Assembly: GCA_012515235.1 (NCBI GenBank)
Contig: JAAYYU010000144.1
Span: forward strand, 1-64,000
Length of the DNA stretch: 64,000 bases
Source of the DNA: Candidatus Anammoximicrobium sp.
GTDB lineage: Bacteria; Planctomycetota; Planctomycetia; Pirellulales; Pirellulaceae
Reading direction: 5' to 3'
The notes under the pieces were generated by a model. The model saw only the letters and a program-made list of their open reading frames with translations, did no database searches and was not told the origin of the DNA. Made by a program: the position numbers and the translations under genes. This document shows, one piece after another, positions 32,888 through 44,332 of this stretch; positions within the stretch are counted from its first letter, which is position 1, and each line of letters begins with the position of its first letter.

Positions 32888-35734
32888 TCACCGAGCGTCG
32901 GCAGGACGCGACGCACGGACGGCGCGACGGATGGCTTCCATGAGTTCGGGCGGGCGGACGGGTTTGGCGACGTAGTCGTCCAGTCCCGCGGCGAGAAAAC
33001 GCTCCCGATCGCCCTTCATCGCGTGGGCGGTCAAGGCCACGATGGGCGTGCGCGAACCAGCGGCGTTCTCCAGTTCGCGGATCGCCGCCGCTGCCTCCAG
33101 GCCGTCCATCTCCGGCATCTGGACGTCCATCAGCACGACGTCAAACTCGTGCGCCTGGAACGTCGCCACGGCCTCGCGGCCGTTCTCTGCCAAGGTGACG
33201 CGATGACCGCGCCGCTCCAACAGGCTGACCATCAGTTTCTGGTTGAACACGCTGTCCTCGGCCAACAGAATCCGCAGCGGGACTTCGTCGGAGTCAGCGT
33301 TGCCGGCCGGCGATTTCGTTTCGGACGGGTCCAGGGGGCTGAGGTGCAGACAGGTCACGATGCCGTTGAACAGCTCGGAGCGTTTGATCGGTTTCAGCAG
33401 GTGGACGTGGACGTTCAGTTCCCGGCACCGCGCCGCGACCTCGGGCGTCTTGTCCGAAGCGATCATCATGACCACGGCGCCTGCCAGTTCCGGGTCCTCG
33501 CGGATCTGCTCGATCAGGGCCACGCCATCCAGGAAGGGCATGTGGTGGTCCAGCACAATCAGATGGAACGGGGCGTTTTCCCGCAAGGCGCGCCGCATCC
33601 GTTCGAGCACGCCCAGCGGGTCTTGCATCGTCTGCGGCTCCATGCCCCAGGTCCGGACGGCTTCCTCCACGATCCGGCAATTGGTGGCGTTGTCGTCGAC
33701 GATCAGGACGCGCATCCCGCGCAGCCGTTGGGGTGAGATGACCGGGCGGCGCACGATGGTCCCCGGCGGAGGCAGGTCGAGCACGACAGTGAAGTGCATG
33801 ATCGTGCCGCGGCCCACTTCGCTCTGGACGGCCAGCCGGCCGCCCATCCGCTGGACCAGCCGGGACGAGATCGTCAGTCCCAGTCCCGTGCCGCCGAACC
33901 GCCGCCGCAACGTGCGGTCCGCCTGTTCGAAGGCCTCGAAAATCAACGCCTGCTTCTCCTGGGGAATGCCGATGCCGGTGTCGCTGACGGCAAAGTGCAG
34001 GACCGCCTCGTGCTCGGTCTTGGATTCGCATTCGACTTTCAAAACGACCTCGCCCTGGTCCGTAAACTTGATGGCGTTGCCCACCAGATTGACGACCACC
34101 TGGTTCAACCGCGACGGGTCGCCCACGACGTCTTGCGGGACCTCCGGGGCGAGGTAGCAGGCCAGCTCCAAACCCTTGCCGTGGGCGCCCACGGCCAGCG
34201 TCTTGACGGTGTCGCCCAGCGTCTCGTGCAGATCGAACGGCACGCACTCCAGCACCAGTTTGCCGGCCTCGATTTTGGAGAAGTCCAGGATGTCCTCGAT
34301 AATCGCCAACAGGGACTCGCCGGCTTGCTGGACGATCCGCAACTGCTCCCGCTGCTCCCTGGACAACGACGTGTCGAGCAGCAGTTCGGCCATGCCGATG
34401 ATGGCGTTCATCGGCGTGCGGATCTCGTGGCTCATGCTGGCCAGGAACAGGCTCTTGGCCTCGTTGGCCGCTTCGGCCGCCTGCTTGGCCCGTTTCAGCT
34501 CCTCCTCCGTCCGTTTGCGCTGTTGGATCTCCCGTTCCAACAGCGTGTTGTGATACAGGGTCTCCGGAAAGGAGGCCATCGCCTCCTTGACGAGCGATTG
34601 GTACGGCAAGCGGCTGTCTTCGATTCCCAGCCAGGGCAGCGGGCGGATGGGCGCCGGACTGCCCCAGACGATCTCGAACTGTCCCGCGGCGGTGGCCCGC
34701 CCGACATAGGCGATCATCGTGGCGTGGTGGTTCGCTTCGATCGTGATCTGCCCGGCCGGCCCCGCGAATGTCTGCCCGGCCAGACGTTCCAAGACGGCGG
34801 CGATGTCGAAGGACCCCGCCGCCTCGACGGCCTGTTTCCAGAGGTGGATCTGGCAGTAGGCCAGCGCCATCGGCGCGGAGCAGACGCGCGCACGGCCGTA
34901 ACGCTTCTGGAAGTCAGCGACGAAACGCCGATTGTCGGGAAGGTCCAGGCTCTGAAAATAGTTCCAGCACGCCAAATGACCCTCCGCGACGTCGGCGATG
35001 GATTCGAGTTCCGTCTCCGCAACGCTCACCGACAACACCGGGATGTCGCGCGCTGTGAGGCCCGCCGCGCGATACTGGCGAAAGAACGCCAGGTTGCCGT
35101 CGCCGTTCAAGGTGTTGAAAACCAGTTCCGGCCGCAGTCGCCGGATTTCGGCGATCACGTCCGCAAAGTCCTGGGCCCCCAGCGGCAGATAACGCTCGGC
35201 CACGACGGCGCCGCCCTCTTTGTGGCTCTCCACCAACGAACGGATCAGCTTGTTTGCGGTGCGGGGGAAGACGTAGTCCGAGCCGAGCAGGAAGAGCCGG
35301 GTGCCGACATGGGCCAGCGCCCATTCCAGGGCGGGCGAAATCTGCTGGTTCAGGCAACTGCCCGTATAGACGACGTGCCGGGACTCCTCCAGACCTTCAT
35401 ATTGAACCGGATACCACAGCAGTCCTTCGGCGGCTTCCACCACCGGCCGCACGGCTTTGCGAGACGCGGACGTCCAGCAGCCAAACAGGGTCTTCACACC
35501 CGCCGCGAGCAAATCGCCCGCTCGCTCGGCGAACGTGTCCGAGACAGACCCGCCGTCCGCGATCACCGGCTCGAGGCGGCAGCCGAGCACCCCGCCAGCC
35601 TGGTTGATCTCTTCCAGGGCCAGCGTTTCCGCGTCCACCAGCGGCCGCTCGCTGAGCGCCATCGTACCACTGAGCGAATGCAGCAAGCCAATCCGCGCCG
35701 ACCGGCCACCGTTCGGGGAGAGGAGTGGAAGCAT
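32888..35734 (-). CDS. Hybrid histidine kinase with UrtA-like ligand-binding domain and two receivers
   Basis: This encodes 948 residues. The first 380 are a periplasmic-binding-protein fold of the urea/amide type: [66 protein letters not shown] and [17 protein letters not shown] closely follow UrtA/AmiC/FmdD. There is neither a signal peptide nor a membrane helix, so this sensor works in the cytosol. A coiled-coil linker ([20 protein letters not shown]) leads to the kinase: H-box [11 protein letters not shown] (H436), N-box [12 protein letters not shown]1 SDTGIGIP and G2 GGTGLGL. Receiver 1 ([18 protein letters not shown]) and receiver 2 ([20 protein letters not shown]) follow. Urea or a short amide is the likely ligand. 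No urease or urt gene is in the window. Confidence 0.9.
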   Translation of the reverse strand: MLPLLSPNGGRSARIGLLHSLSGTMALSERPLVDAETLALEEINQAGGVLGCRLEPVIADGGSVSDTFAERAGDLLAAGVKTLFGCWTSASRKAVRPVVEAAEGLLWYPVQYEGLEESRHVVYTGSCLNQQISPALEWALAHVGTRLFLLGSDYVFPRTANKLIRSLVESHKEGGAVVAERYLPLGAQDFADVIAEIRRLRPELVFNTLNGDGNLAFFRQYRAAGLTARDIPVLSVSVAETELESIADVAEGHLACWNYFQSLDLPDNRRFVADFQKRYGRARVCSAPMALAYCQIHLWKQAVEAAGSFDIAAVLERLAGQTFAGPAGQITIEANHHATMIAYVGRATAAGQFEIVWGSPAPIRPLPWLGIEDSRLPYQSLVKEAMASFPETLYHNTLLEREIQQRKRTEEELKRAKQAAEAANEAKSLFLASMSHEIRTPMNAIIGMAELLLDTSLSREQREQLRIVQQAGESLLAIIEDILDFSKIEAGKLVLECVPFDLHETLGDTVKTLAVGAHGKGLELACYLAPEVPQDVVGDPSRLNQVVVNLVGNAIKFTDQGEVVLKVECESKTEHEAVLHFAVSDTGIGIPQEKQALIFEAFEQADRTLRRRFGGTGLGLTISSRLVQRMGGRLAVQSEVGRGTIMHFTVVLDLPPPGTIVRRPVISPQRLRGMRVLIVDDNATNCRIVEEAVRTWGMEPQTMQDPLGVLERMRRALRENAPFHLIVLDHHMPFLDGVALIEQIREDPELAGAVVMMIASDKTPEVAARCRELNVHVHLLKPIKRSELFNGIVTCLHLSPLDPSETKSPAGNADSDEVPLRILLAEDSVFNQKLMVSLLERRGHRVTLAENGREAVATFQAHEFDVVLMDVQMPEMDGLEAAAAIRELENAAGSRTPIVALTAHAMKGDRERFLAAGLDDYVAKPVRPPELMEAIRRAVRASRPADAR

Positions 35735-35866
35735 AGGAATGCCGGTAGTCCTTTCGGTATTCAGGATAGCCCATCTTCCGGCGGACGCAAGAGCCGTCGG
35801 CTGGGCGGCGGTGGATCGGAACGTAAGAATCCGCTTCCCTTGCCTGCCGCCTCTGGCTGTTCCGCG

Positions 35867-38800
35867 TCACTTTCGCAGAAAGTATTTCGCCCAGATCAGA
35901 CCGGGCCGCTCGGCCAGTGCCTGCTGGAAGCGGGTCTGGGCGATCTCCCGGTCGTTTGCCGCCAGCGCCGCCAGGCCTTGGAGATAGGCGGACTGGGCCG
36001 AGCGGAGTCCGACGCGTTCATTGGGCGTGTTCTCGCCGCCGAACTTGGCGTAGGCGTCGACGGTTTCCGGACCTTCCAGCGCCGCGATTGCCGCCAGCAG
36101 CCGCTGGCGTTGTGCTGTCTCGCCCTGAGCGTCTCCCAGTTCGCGGAGCGTCAGCAGGCGGTAGTAGTTCATTTCGCCGTCGGCCACGCGGCCCTCCAGC
36201 GCTCGGCGCAGTTCGGCCTGGGTCTGCTCCGCGTCCCCCAGCGCGCGGTACGCTCGCGACGTATAGTAGTGAATCTTCGGCGCTTGCCCCGCATCGCCGG
36301 GACGGCCTGCCTGGAGGTTTTCCGGGTAGGTACTGGCCCGTTGGAAGTCCTGCAGCGCCGCCGCGGCTTGGCCGGCAGCGAGTTTCGACAGGCCGCGCAA
36401 CAGGCAAGCGTCCACGAACGGCTGGTGCAGCGCGGCGGCGCCTTCCCACACGTGGAAGCGGCGCGTGGTCAGAATGGCCAGCGATTTGTCGTACTGTCCG
36501 GTCTCGTTGTACAGGTAGGCCAGCCGCAGCGTGGTCGGGTCGCTCTTCTGGACCGTCGCCAGGTGGCTTTCCAGGAACGCCAGTCGCGGGGCGGCGTCAC
36601 GGTTCATTTTCTCGGCCAGCTTGTCCAGTTCCAGCACGCAGGCCACGTTGTCCGGATCGGCCTCGATCGCCGCCTCGTAGCGGGACACGGCCAACTCGCG
36701 TTTTTCCGGAATCCGCCCGTAGGCGAACCCCAGGTTGCGCAGGGCCAGCGTGTGCGTGGGACGGAGGGCGACGGCCTTTTCCCAGGCCGCGATGCCCCGC
36801 GGCCGCTGGTCGAGGTAGTAGCACAAGTTGCCCAGATAGTACCAGGTGTTGGCGTCGTCCGGTCGCAGTTCCACAGCGGCGGAAAGCGCCGGCAACTCCT
36901 CGTGCCGGAACGGGAAGCAGTAATCGGTGGACATGGCCGCGGCCTGGCCGAACAGCGTGCGGGCCGTCTCGGTCTTGCCGGTCCGCAGGTTGCAGTAACC
37001 CGCGTAGTACTTGACCAACGGACTGGCGTAGGCCGCGCTGGCCGCTTCGGCCTGGGTCAGGATCGCGAGGGCTTCGTCCGTTGCGCCGAGGGCGCCGTAG
37101 TCGGTGACCACTTCCAGCATCTGCTGCAGCGGGTCGCCCCGGTTGCGGCCCATCGCGGCCAGGACCGATTTCGATTCGCCGCGGAGGAAACAGCCTTCGG
37201 CCCGCGACCAGACGTCGAGGGGATCGAGTTCGACGGCCTGATCGAGCGCTGCCGCCGCTTCCCTGTCATGTCCGAGCTGGCGAAGGATGTAGGCCCGCAA
37301 GGTGTGCGCCTTGCTGCAGCGGCCCGCCACGTCCAACGCCTGTTCAACCCGCTCCCGTGCACCGGCGTAATCGCGCCGCAGACAGGCGATCTTGGCCAGC
37401 TCGAGGTAGCCGGCCCGCTGGAAGCTGTCGCGCCACACGGCTTTCCACAACTCGTCCTCCGCCTCCTTCAGCCGGCCGAGTTCCTTCAGCACGACGCCCA
37501 GGTAGTAGTGCGGCTCGGCGTCTTTGGCGCGGGTGTAGTTGCGAGTCGTCCGTTCCACCGCGCGGCGGAGGTGTCTTTCGGCCTCCGCAAACTTCGCCTG
37601 TCGCGCCAAGCGGATGCCGAGCGCCGTGTTGACCCGCAGGTCGGACGGGTCGCGGCGCAGCGCCTCTTCATAGTACGGCAGAGGATCGACGATCCCGTTG
37701 TGGAACTGTTCCAGCCGCAAACCGACCAGGTACAGCTCTTCCACGGTCTGGTACTCCGCCGGCGCTTTCGGATTCTCCACCGGCTCCGGCAGCGGCTGAT
37801 CGGGGACCGCCACCGGCGTGTAGCGGACCAGTTCGCGGCCGTCGGGCGAAAGGAGCATCCCGGTGATCTGCTGGTCGGCAACGGCGGCGGCGATCGGGAC
37901 TTCTTTCAGGTACGGCGTGTTCGGATCGATGTCGATGACTTCGGAGAACGTCTGTGGGCCGTGTTGCAGGACCACCTTGGCGCGTGCGTACCTGGCGGTC
38001 GTGTTGAATCCCAGCAAGACCTTGCCGGGCGCTCGCCGTTCGAGGTTGACGGCGGCGTCCAGCGTCGCGCATTTCACGCCGCCGATCTTCTTGATCGGAT
38101 ACCAGTACTGCTTGCAGGTGCGCGTTTCGTAGGGCGAGATCCAGCTGTAATCCGGCTGGTTGTCGGAATAGGCGCCGACCATCAGCTCCAGGTACGGGCC
38201 GTCGTGATCCGTCAACACCTTGTCCCACACGAAGCCGCCCGGATTGTTGCCCCAGAGGAAGAACTTCTTGCCGCACACGAGGTGACGGTTCGCCACGTGC
38301 GCCGTGCCCATCTGCAGGCCGTGATCGTAGCCGGCCAGGAAATCGTGGTCGGGATCGACGGCGAAGATGGACCGGTGATCCGACGTGAAATTCTTCCACC
38401 AGCTCAGATCGGCGATCTCGTCGATGGCCACGTTGGGCCGGCCCAGGGGGAACGGCGTGAAGTAGGTCTTGTGATGGTCCGCCCCCACGCGGCAAGAGGG
38501 CGGAAACAGGACCTGATAATCCGGGCCGCAATGCACGGAGACGTTGGCCCAGTACAGCATCGACTCGAGGTACGCCTGGCGGTTCAGGAACCGGCAATCG
38601 GCCTCCAGATAGGCGCGCCCCGGCCGCATAGTCAGGCCGATGGACCATTTCATGCGGTGCCGCAGCTCCGTTTCGCCGATCCAGACCGTCTTGCTGCCGT
38701 CGGCGTTTTCCACCAGCGTGTAGTCGACCGGCATAAAACTCGTGGCCCGGTGATGGTGCGGGAAATTCCACTCCACGCCCCCGGAGGTCCACGCGCCCAA

Positions 38801-39178
38801 CATGCCGATCAGCGCGGGCTTGATGACCGATTGGCGATAGAAGATCTCGAAGCCGCTGTGCTTGTCCGTAAAACGGAACAGCCGTCCGCCCACCTCCGGC
38901 AAGAGCGACATCGTCAGGTACTCGTTTTCCAGCAGCACCGCGGTGTAGTCCTTGTCCACTTTCTGGTCGTGCAGAACGTCCTGCAGCGGGTACGGATAGA
39001 CGCGGCCTTGCGCGCCCTGGTACACGCGGCCCGTGTAGAAGATGGGATTCTTGTCGCAGGGCCCCGGCGGATAGGTCGGCAGCCTGACCGTCGTCTCCCG
39101 GACCGTCACCTCCGCCTGGCAGAACGACGCAACCAAAACGAGCACGATTCCGGGCCACGGCCCTGCGCAACGATTCAT
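35867..39178 (-). CDS. Exported DUF5107-TPR protein
   Basis: This encodes 1,103 residues from ATG 39178, which gives a signal peptide ([20 protein letters not shown], cleavage after QA). The N-terminal half is the DUF5107 domain, a beta-sandwich like the galactose-mutarotase/GH-associated fold: [52 protein letters not shown] and [19 protein letters not shown]. The C-terminal half is a TPR array (for example [59 protein letters not shown]). Such fusions occur in bacteria that degrade complex glycans and may bind or process oligosaccharides in the periplasm. It is divergent from the GH-like gene at 39532, with a 353-base shared upstream region. Confidence 0.85.
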   Translation of the reverse strand: MNRCAGPWPGIVLVLVASFCQAEVTVRETTVRLPTYPPGPCDKNPIFYTGRVYQGAQGRVYPYPLQDVLHDQKVDKDYTAVLLENEYLTMSLLPEVGGRLFRFTDKHSGFEIFYRQSVIKPALIGMLGAWTSGGVEWNFPHHHRATSFMPVDYTLVENADGSKTVWIGETELRHRMKWSIGLTMRPGRAYLEADCRFLNRQAYLESMLYWANVSVHCGPDYQVLFPPSCRVGADHHKTYFTPFPLGRPNVAIDEIADLSWWKNFTSDHRSIFAVDPDHDFLAGYDHGLQMGTAHVANRHLVCGKKFFLWGNNPGGFVWDKVLTDHDGPYLELMVGAYSDNQPDYSWISPYETRTCKQYWYPIKKIGGVKCATLDAAVNLERRAPGKVLLGFNTTARYARAKVVLQHGPQTFSEVIDIDPNTPYLKEVPIAAAVADQQITGMLLSPDGRELVRYTPVAVPDQPLPEPVENPKAPAEYQTVEELYLVGLRLEQFHNGIVDPLPYYEEALRRDPSDLRVNTALGIRLARQAKFAEAERHLRRAVERTTRNYTRAKDAEPHYYLGVVLKELGRLKEAEDELWKAVWRDSFQRAGYLELAKIACLRRDYAGARERVEQALDVAGRCSKAHTLRAYILRQLGHDREAAAALDQAVELDPLDVWSRAEGCFLRGESKSVLAAMGRNRGDPLQQMLEVVTDYGALGATDEALAILTQAEAASAAYASPLVKYYAGYCNLRTGKTETARTLFGQAAAMSTDYCFPFRHEELPALSAAVELRPDDANTWYYLGNLCYYLDQRPRGIAAWEKAVALRPTHTLALRNLGFAYGRIPEKRELAVSRYEAAIEADPDNVACVLELDKLAEKMNRDAAPRLAFLESHLATVQKSDPTTLRLAYLYNETGQYDKSLAILTTRRFHVWEGAAALHQPFVDACLLRGLSKLAAGQAAAALQDFQRASTYPENLQAGRPGDAGQAPKIHYYTSRAYRALGDAEQTQAELRRALEGRVADGEMNYYRLLTLRELGDAQGETAQRQRLLAAIAALEGPETVDAYAKFGGENTPNERVGLRSAQSAYLQGLAALAANDREIAQTRFQQALAERPGLIWAKYFLRK

Positions 39179-39344
39179 GGCAACCTCGCTCTTCTCACGG
39201 ATGTTCCCGAACGGGTCCGGGCGACGCACACGCCTGCCGCCGCCGCTTGGGTCAAGACGCCTGCCAGTTTATGGTCCGGCGACGCGGCCCCGCAATGCTG
39301 GATCGTGATTTCTGTGGTCGTGCGCGGTTCGCATCGACTCGTTC

Positions 39345-39410
39345 AACCGCGACCCAACGGGGACCGCGAGGCAAGCTGCCAGCCGCCGCGCTCCCTGTTG
39401 GATCGCGGTT
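39345..39410. repeat. REP-like inverted repeat in a divergent promoter region
   Basis: AACCGCGACCCAACGGGGA at 39345-39363 pairs with TCCCTGTTGGATCGCGGTT at 39392-39410 with two mismatches, around a 28-base centre. The left arm is exactly complementary to 2368-2386. It lies between the divergent DUF5107-TPR and GH-like genes; the rest of the 353-base gap shows no clear promoter boxes. Confidence 0.7.
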
Positions 39411-39531
39411 CACCGAAGACGCGATCCGCAACGGCGGAAAGCGTGTTTTGTCGGGCCGACGACTTGCCGCGGCGCGGGGAAGCCGTCATGCTGGTGAGTG
39501 GATTTCCTTGGACTTTGTGGAGGATACGTGC

Positions 39532-42420
39532 ATGATTCGATGGATGCTGACGATCGCGATGGTTGGACTGGGGCTGGCGGAAGCGGCCGCGGAGCAGGGG
39601 GAAGGCTTCCAGGCCCTGGTGAGCAGGGAGGGCGGCGTTCAGCTGGCGCGCGGGAAAGAGAAAATCGCCGAGTTCGGCGCGGGACTCTTCACTCCGCAAT
39701 GGGACTCTGCCGAGGCCACTGCCGAGACGCGACAGACCGATTCGGCCGACCGGCGCCACCTGCGGATCGCCGTACCGGGCGGCGGCCAGGTCGCGGGCTG
39801 GGCGGCCGTTGCGGCCGACGGCGAGCAACTGAAGGCCCAGTACGAGTTCACGCCGGATCGGGACGTGGTTCTGCCTTCGCTGCACGTCAGCGTGAATTTC
39901 GACATCCCGACCCTGGCGGGCGGCCGCTGGACGGCCGACGCGCGATCCGGGACTTTTCCGAAGGAGTTCGGCGAGGTCTCAATTTTCACAGGAGCGATCC
40001 GCACGTTGGCCATCGAGTTGCCTGCGGGCGGGAGCCTGCGCTGGAGTTTTCCCACGCCGACTTCGGTCTTGTTGCAGGATAACCGGCGCTGGGGCCCCTC
40101 GTATTCCGTCCGCATCTTTCGCGCCGCCAGCGCCGAGAAGCCGTTTGCCAAGGGAGTTCCCGTGACGATCGGCTTCGCACTGGCGGCCACGGGCGGCGTG
40201 CGCGTCGAGCACGACATGCCGGTGACAATCGTCGCCGACAAGGACTGGATCCCGCTCCCGCTGGAACTGGACATCGCGCCCGGTTCGGCGTTGGATTTCT
40301 CCGCCCTAGGCCTGCAGGACGCCCCCGCGGGCAAGCACGGCTGGCTGAAGGCGAACTCCGACGGAACGTTTTTCTTCGAGCGGCAGCCGGGCAAACCGGC
40401 GCGCTTCTACGGCGTCAACTTCTGCTTCTCCGCCCACTACATCACGCACGAACAGTCCGACCGCCTGGCCCAGCGCCTGGTGCGACTCGGCTACAACGCC
40501 GTGCGCTTGCACCATTACGAAAGCGAATTGACCGAATCGCAGCGCGAGCGGACCAGTTTGAACCCGGAGAAACTGGACCAGCTGGATTATCTGGTCGCCG
40601 CCTGTATCCGGCGGGGAATCTACGTGACCACCGACCTGTTCGTGTCGCGGCCCGTCGATGTGACGCTGTTCCTGCCCGACTCGGAAAGCAGCCGCCGCGA
40701 CGCGATGAACCGCTTCAAAGTGCTGGCCGCGCTGCATCCGGGAGCGTTCGAGAACTGGAAGACGTTCGCGCGAAACCTGCTCCAGCACGTCAATCCCTAC
40801 ACGCAACGGGCGTACAAGGACGAGCCGGGACTGGCCTGGTTGGCGTTGGTCAACGAAGGCAACCTGGGCAACTTCGTGCAGCTGGCCAAGGACATCCCGG
40901 AGTACCGCGCCGCCTGGAATCGCTGGCTGGCCGAACGGTACAAGGACCGCGCCGGCCTGGCCGCAGCGTGGGGCTCCGCGCTCAAAAGCGAGGAAGACCC
41001 GGCGGCAGGAACGGTGACGCTGGACGGGTCGGTCCACAGCGCGGACTTGCGCGGCCGGGACCTGGTGCTCTTCATGGCAAAGGTCGAGCGGGATTTTCTG
41101 ATTCGCGCCACGGCCTTCCTGCGCCAGGAACTGGGCGCGCGGGCCCTGGTGACCAACATGAACGGCTGGACCAATCACGCGACCAGCCAGTCGATTCGCC
41201 GCGAGATGGATTATGTGGACGACCACTTCTACGTCGACCATCCGCGATTTCTGGAACAGTCGTGGCGGCTGCCCAGCCGCTGTCCGAACACCAGTCCGGT
41301 CGCCAGCGGCGCCAGCGGCGGCCGACATCTGGCCTTCACGCGGCTGTTCGACAAGCCGTTCACGGTCTCCGAGTACAACTACTCCGCGCCGGGCCGGTAC
41401 CGGGGCGTCGGCGGAATCCTGACCGGGGCCCTGGGCGCGATTCAGGACTGGGACAGCATCTGGCGGTTCGCGTACAGTCACAGCCGCGACAACCTGTTCC
41501 AGCCCGGCAAGCTCGATTACTTCAACATGGCCTCCGATCCGCTGGGCCAGGCTGCCGAACGCGCCAGCATCTGCCTGTTCCTGCGCGGGGACATGCGCGC
41601 CGCGCCGCACAGCGCCAGTATCGTCATGACGGAAGCCGATTTCCGTCAGCCGGCGGCGAAGATCCCCAGCCTGGCGCCGAGCTGGCACTGGGCTGCCTGG
41701 CTGACCCGCGTCGGGACCCAGGTGGTGGACGATCCCGGGCAGGCCGCGGCTCATGACCTGGTGCTGCCCTTGGGCTGGGCGACCTCGGCCAGCGGTTCCG
41801 CCGCAGCCGCTGCCGCTCGGGCCGACGACCCTTACCAGATCGACGAGGAACAGCTGCTGGACCTGCTCCGCCAGCGCGGCATCCTGGCCGCGGGCAACCC
41901 GACCGATCCGGGCAAGAATGTGTTTCAATGCGAGACGGGCGAGATCACGATCGACGGGCCGCGGGACTGCATGACGCTCAATACGCCGCGGACAGCCGGC
42001 GGCTTTGCGCCGGCAGGCGAGACCATCCGCGCCTCGCACGGCGTGCAGATCGCGGTCCAGGACACGGACGCGACTGTCTGGGTCAGTTCGCTGGACGATC
42101 AGCCGATCCGCGAAAGCCGGCGGCTGCTGGTCACGCATCTGACCGACCTGCAGAACACGGAAATCCGCTATGCGGAACGGGCGCGGCAAACGCTGCTGGC
42201 CTGGGGCAAGTTGCCGCACCTGGTCCGCGCCGGCAAGGCCGAGGTTCGCCTGCAACTGCGCGATCCGGCACGCTGCCGCGTGTGGGCGTTGTCGACCGCC
42301 GGCCGCCGCCTGGTCGAAGTCCCCTGCCGTACGACTGCCGGTGAACTCAATTTCACCGCCGACGTCGCCGGCTGTGGCGACCACGGCGCCATCCTTTGCT
42401 ACGAGATCGCGCGCCCGTGA
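39532..42420 (+). CDS. Exported cellulase-superfamily glycoside-hydrolase-like enzyme
   Basis: This encodes 962 residues from ATG 39532, with GGAGGA upstream and a signal peptide ([20 protein letters not shown]). After a beta-rich N-terminal domain of about 280 residues comes a GH-A clan TIM barrel: [38 protein letters not shown] and [15 protein letters not shown] probable acid/base is E442 in [11 protein letters not shown] and a probable nucleophile E614 in [12 protein letters not shown]. These fit GH5-like retaining enzymes, but the family number cannot be assigned. C-terminal beta domains follow. The enzyme would act on polysaccharide outside the inner membrane. The sialidase-like gene follows after 66 bases on the same strand, probably in one operon. 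Confidence 0.82.
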   Translation: MIRWMLTIAMVGLGLAEAAAEQGEGFQALVSREGGVQLARGKEKIAEFGAGLFTPQWDSAEATAETRQTDSADRRHLRIAVPGGGQVAGWAAVAADGEQLKAQYEFTPDRDVVLPSLHVSVNFDIPTLAGGRWTADARSGTFPKEFGEVSIFTGAIRTLAIELPAGGSLRWSFPTPTSVLLQDNRRWGPSYSVRIFRAASAEKPFAKGVPVTIGFALAATGGVRVEHDMPVTIVADKDWIPLPLELDIAPGSALDFSALGLQDAPAGKHGWLKANSDGTFFFERQPGKPARFYGVNFCFSAHYITHEQSDRLAQRLVRLGYNAVRLHHYESELTESQRERTSLNPEKLDQLDYLVAACIRRGIYVTTDLFVSRPVDVTLFLPDSESSRRDAMNRFKVLAALHPGAFENWKTFARNLLQHVNPYTQRAYKDEPGLAWLALVNEGNLGNFVQLAKDIPEYRAAWNRWLAERYKDRAGLAAAWGSALKSEEDPAAGTVTLDGSVHSADLRGRDLVLFMAKVERDFLIRATAFLRQELGARALVTNMNGWTNHATSQSIRREMDYVDDHFYVDHPRFLEQSWRLPSRCPNTSPVASGASGGRHLAFTRLFDKPFTVSEYNYSAPGRYRGVGGILTGALGAIQDWDSIWRFAYSHSRDNLFQPGKLDYFNMASDPLGQAAERASICLFLRGDMRAAPHSASIVMTEADFRQPAAKIPSLAPSWHWAAWLTRVGTQVVDDPGQAAAHDLVLPLGWATSASGSAAAAAARADDPYQIDEEQLLDLLRQRGILAAGNPTDPGKNVFQCETGEITIDGPRDCMTLNTPRTAGGFAPAGETIRASHGVQIAVQDTDATVWVSSLDDQPIRESRRLLVTHLTDLQNTEIRYAERARQTLLAWGKLPHLVRAGKAEVRLQLRDPARCRVWALSTAGRRLVEVPCRTTAGELNFTADVAGCGDHGAILCYEIARP

Positions 42421-42486
42421 AGGGCTTGCTGCGTTGCGAAAAATTGCTCAGAAAGATGAACCAAGGTAGATCCGGGGAGGCCTGAC

Positions 42487-44295
42487 ATGCTGTCTGCGTT
42501 GTTGCTCGTACTGGTGACGGCCGCTGATCCGGCCGACTGGCAGGAAGTCCCGTTTGGCGGCAAGATGATTCTGCTGCACCCGCAGGTCCAGCCGCTGCCC
42601 GCGGCGCACCTGGGGCCGTTCGTCACGCGGGGGGACGGCAAGGTGTTGGCCGCGGACAACGAACGGGTGCTGATCCGTGAGGTCGATGGCCAGACATGGT
42701 CGCCAAAGGCACTGTTCAAGCAGCCCGACCAATACCAGTGCCGCGAGGAGCGGACCTTGCTGCGGACTCGCGACGGGGTGCTGATTCTGGCTTTTATGAA
42801 CCGCCGCGAACAGGTCTTTCGCTGGGATCAGAAGCAGGGCGGTCCCCAGCCCGGGTGCCGCTTGCCGGTGTACGTCGTACGCAGCCTGGATGAAGGCGAG
42901 ACATGGGAGGCGCCGCGACTGGTCCAGGACGGTTACTGCGGCGCGTTGCGGACGATGATCCAGTTGCGCAGCGGCCGCGTGGTGTTGGGTTGTCAGCAGG
43001 CGGTGGCCGATCCCGGCCGGCACGTGTGCATGACGTACGTTTCGGACGACGAAGGCCAGACGTGGAAACGCAGCAACCTGATCGATCTGGGCGACTACGG
43101 CGGCTATGGCGATCACGGGGGCGGGATCGAACCGACGCTGGCCCAGTTGCACGATGGGCGGCTGTGGATGCTGATCCGCACCTATCGCGGCTGTTTCACC
43201 GAGGCCTACTCGGACGACGAAGGATTGACCTGGAAGGACATCCGCCCGTCGGCCATTGCCGCCAGTGGATCGCCGGGCCAACTGCAGCGACTGCAAAGCG
43301 GCCGGCTGGTGCTGCTGTGGAACCGGTTCATCGACCCGGTCAAGCGGACGGGCCGCCGCGAACAGCTGTCGCTGGCCTTTTCCGAGGACGACGGGCGCAC
43401 GTGGACCGAGCCAGTGGTCCTGGCCTACGATCCGATGAAAGAGGGCGGCCAGGAGCCCCACCACCGCTTGTCCTATCCGCACGTCTACGAGCACGTACCC
43501 GGCGAGCTGTGGATCACGACGATGCAAGGCCCGTTGCGGATCAAGTTGCAGGAGGACGACTTCCTGCCGCGGCCGCGGAGCGACGACGCGTATCCGGCCG
43601 TCTGGCTGCCGGCAGCCCCGATCGAATTGGACGGCCGGGCTGACGAGGCGGCTTGGGCGGCCGCCAAAGCCGAGACACGGTTCGTCTTTCCCTGGAAAGA
43701 CACGCCCGCGCCGGCTACGGAGTTCCGGGCGTTGTGTACGGAGCAGTTCCTGTACTTTACGTTCCGGGTCACCGACGCGGACCTCGTGGTCCTGGACAAG
43801 TTGCGGGACGAGGAGGATGCGATGTTCGAGGACCGGGTGGAGCTGTATTTCTGTCGCGACGAGCAGTTGCGGGATTACTACTGCTTCGAAGTCGATCCGC
43901 GGGGGCGGGTGTTCGATTATCGGGCTGCGTACTATCGCCGGCTGGACACCAAATGGAACTGGCCGGGTCTGGAGGCGAAAGGTTCCTCGCTGGAGGGCGG
44001 CTACGCCGTCGAGGGCCGGATTCCGCTGGCCAGTTTCACGGCCCTGGGATTCCCGGCGCTGCGGCCGGGCGTCAAGATCCGGTGCGGGCTGTTCCGCGCC
44101 GAGTTCAGCCACGATCGCAGCGGCAGGCCGGTGGTGCAGCGCGACAGCATCCACAACCGCGGCCGCCGCCCCGAAGGCCCGCCGCCGATCCAAGCCTGGA
44201 TGGCCTGGGTGGATCCCCGGACGGAGGAGCCCGATTTCCACGTGCCGTCGTCGCTGGGCTGGCTGGAGATCGTCCCCGCATCCGGCGGCCGATGA
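42487..44295 (+). CDS. Exported sialidase-like protein with CBM9/DOMON-like C-terminus
   Basis: This encodes 602 residues from ATG 42487 behind GGGGAGG. The N-terminus is a short signal peptide (MLSALLLVLVTAADPADW). A six-bladed propeller with Asp-box-like repeats follows (SLDEGETWE, SDDEGQTWK, SDDEGLTWK, SEDDGRTWT), plus conserved RTMIQLRSGRVVL and GSPGQLQRLQSGRLVLLWNR. This is the BNR/sialidase fold. From about residue 375 a second domain (IELDGRADEAAWAAAK, LYFTFRVTDADL, FEDRVELYF, YAVEGRIPLASF) matches CBM9-like domains of exported planctomycete proteins. Not every sialidase catalytic residue can be placed, so another glycan may be the substrate. It probably shares a transcript with the GH-like gene. 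Confidence 0.83.
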   Translation: MLSALLLVLVTAADPADWQEVPFGGKMILLHPQVQPLPAAHLGPFVTRGDGKVLAADNERVLIREVDGQTWSPKALFKQPDQYQCREERTLLRTRDGVLILAFMNRREQVFRWDQKQGGPQPGCRLPVYVVRSLDEGETWEAPRLVQDGYCGALRTMIQLRSGRVVLGCQQAVADPGRHVCMTYVSDDEGQTWKRSNLIDLGDYGGYGDHGGGIEPTLAQLHDGRLWMLIRTYRGCFTEAYSDDEGLTWKDIRPSAIAASGSPGQLQRLQSGRLVLLWNRFIDPVKRTGRREQLSLAFSEDDGRTWTEPVVLAYDPMKEGGQEPHHRLSYPHVYEHVPGELWITTMQGPLRIKLQEDDFLPRPRSDDAYPAVWLPAAPIELDGRADEAAWAAAKAETRFVFPWKDTPAPATEFRALCTEQFLYFTFRVTDADLVVLDKLRDEEDAMFEDRVELYFCRDEQLRDYYCFEVDPRGRVFDYRAAYYRRLDTKWNWPGLEAKGSSLEGGYAVEGRIPLASFTALGFPALRPGVKIRCGLFRAEFSHDRSGRPVVQRDSIHNRGRRPEGPPPIQAWMAWVDPRTEEPDFHVPSSLGWLEIVPASGGR

Positions 44296-44332
44296 AACCC
44301 GGACGCTGGCCGCCGGTCTTGCCGATCTCGGA

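Noticed and set aside
32599..32916. Small minus-strand frames containing the peptide TLASSVVAE
   Set aside because: The same peptide appears at 14899-14942 because both carry the 44-bp DNA repeat; it is a repeat artefact.
33794..39535. A 1,913-codon open frame on the + strand
   Set aside because: It is antisense to the hybrid kinase and DUF5107-TPR genes, whose minus-strand products have complete domain motifs. The + product is Arg/Gln/His-rich with no domain, a typical GC-rich shadow.
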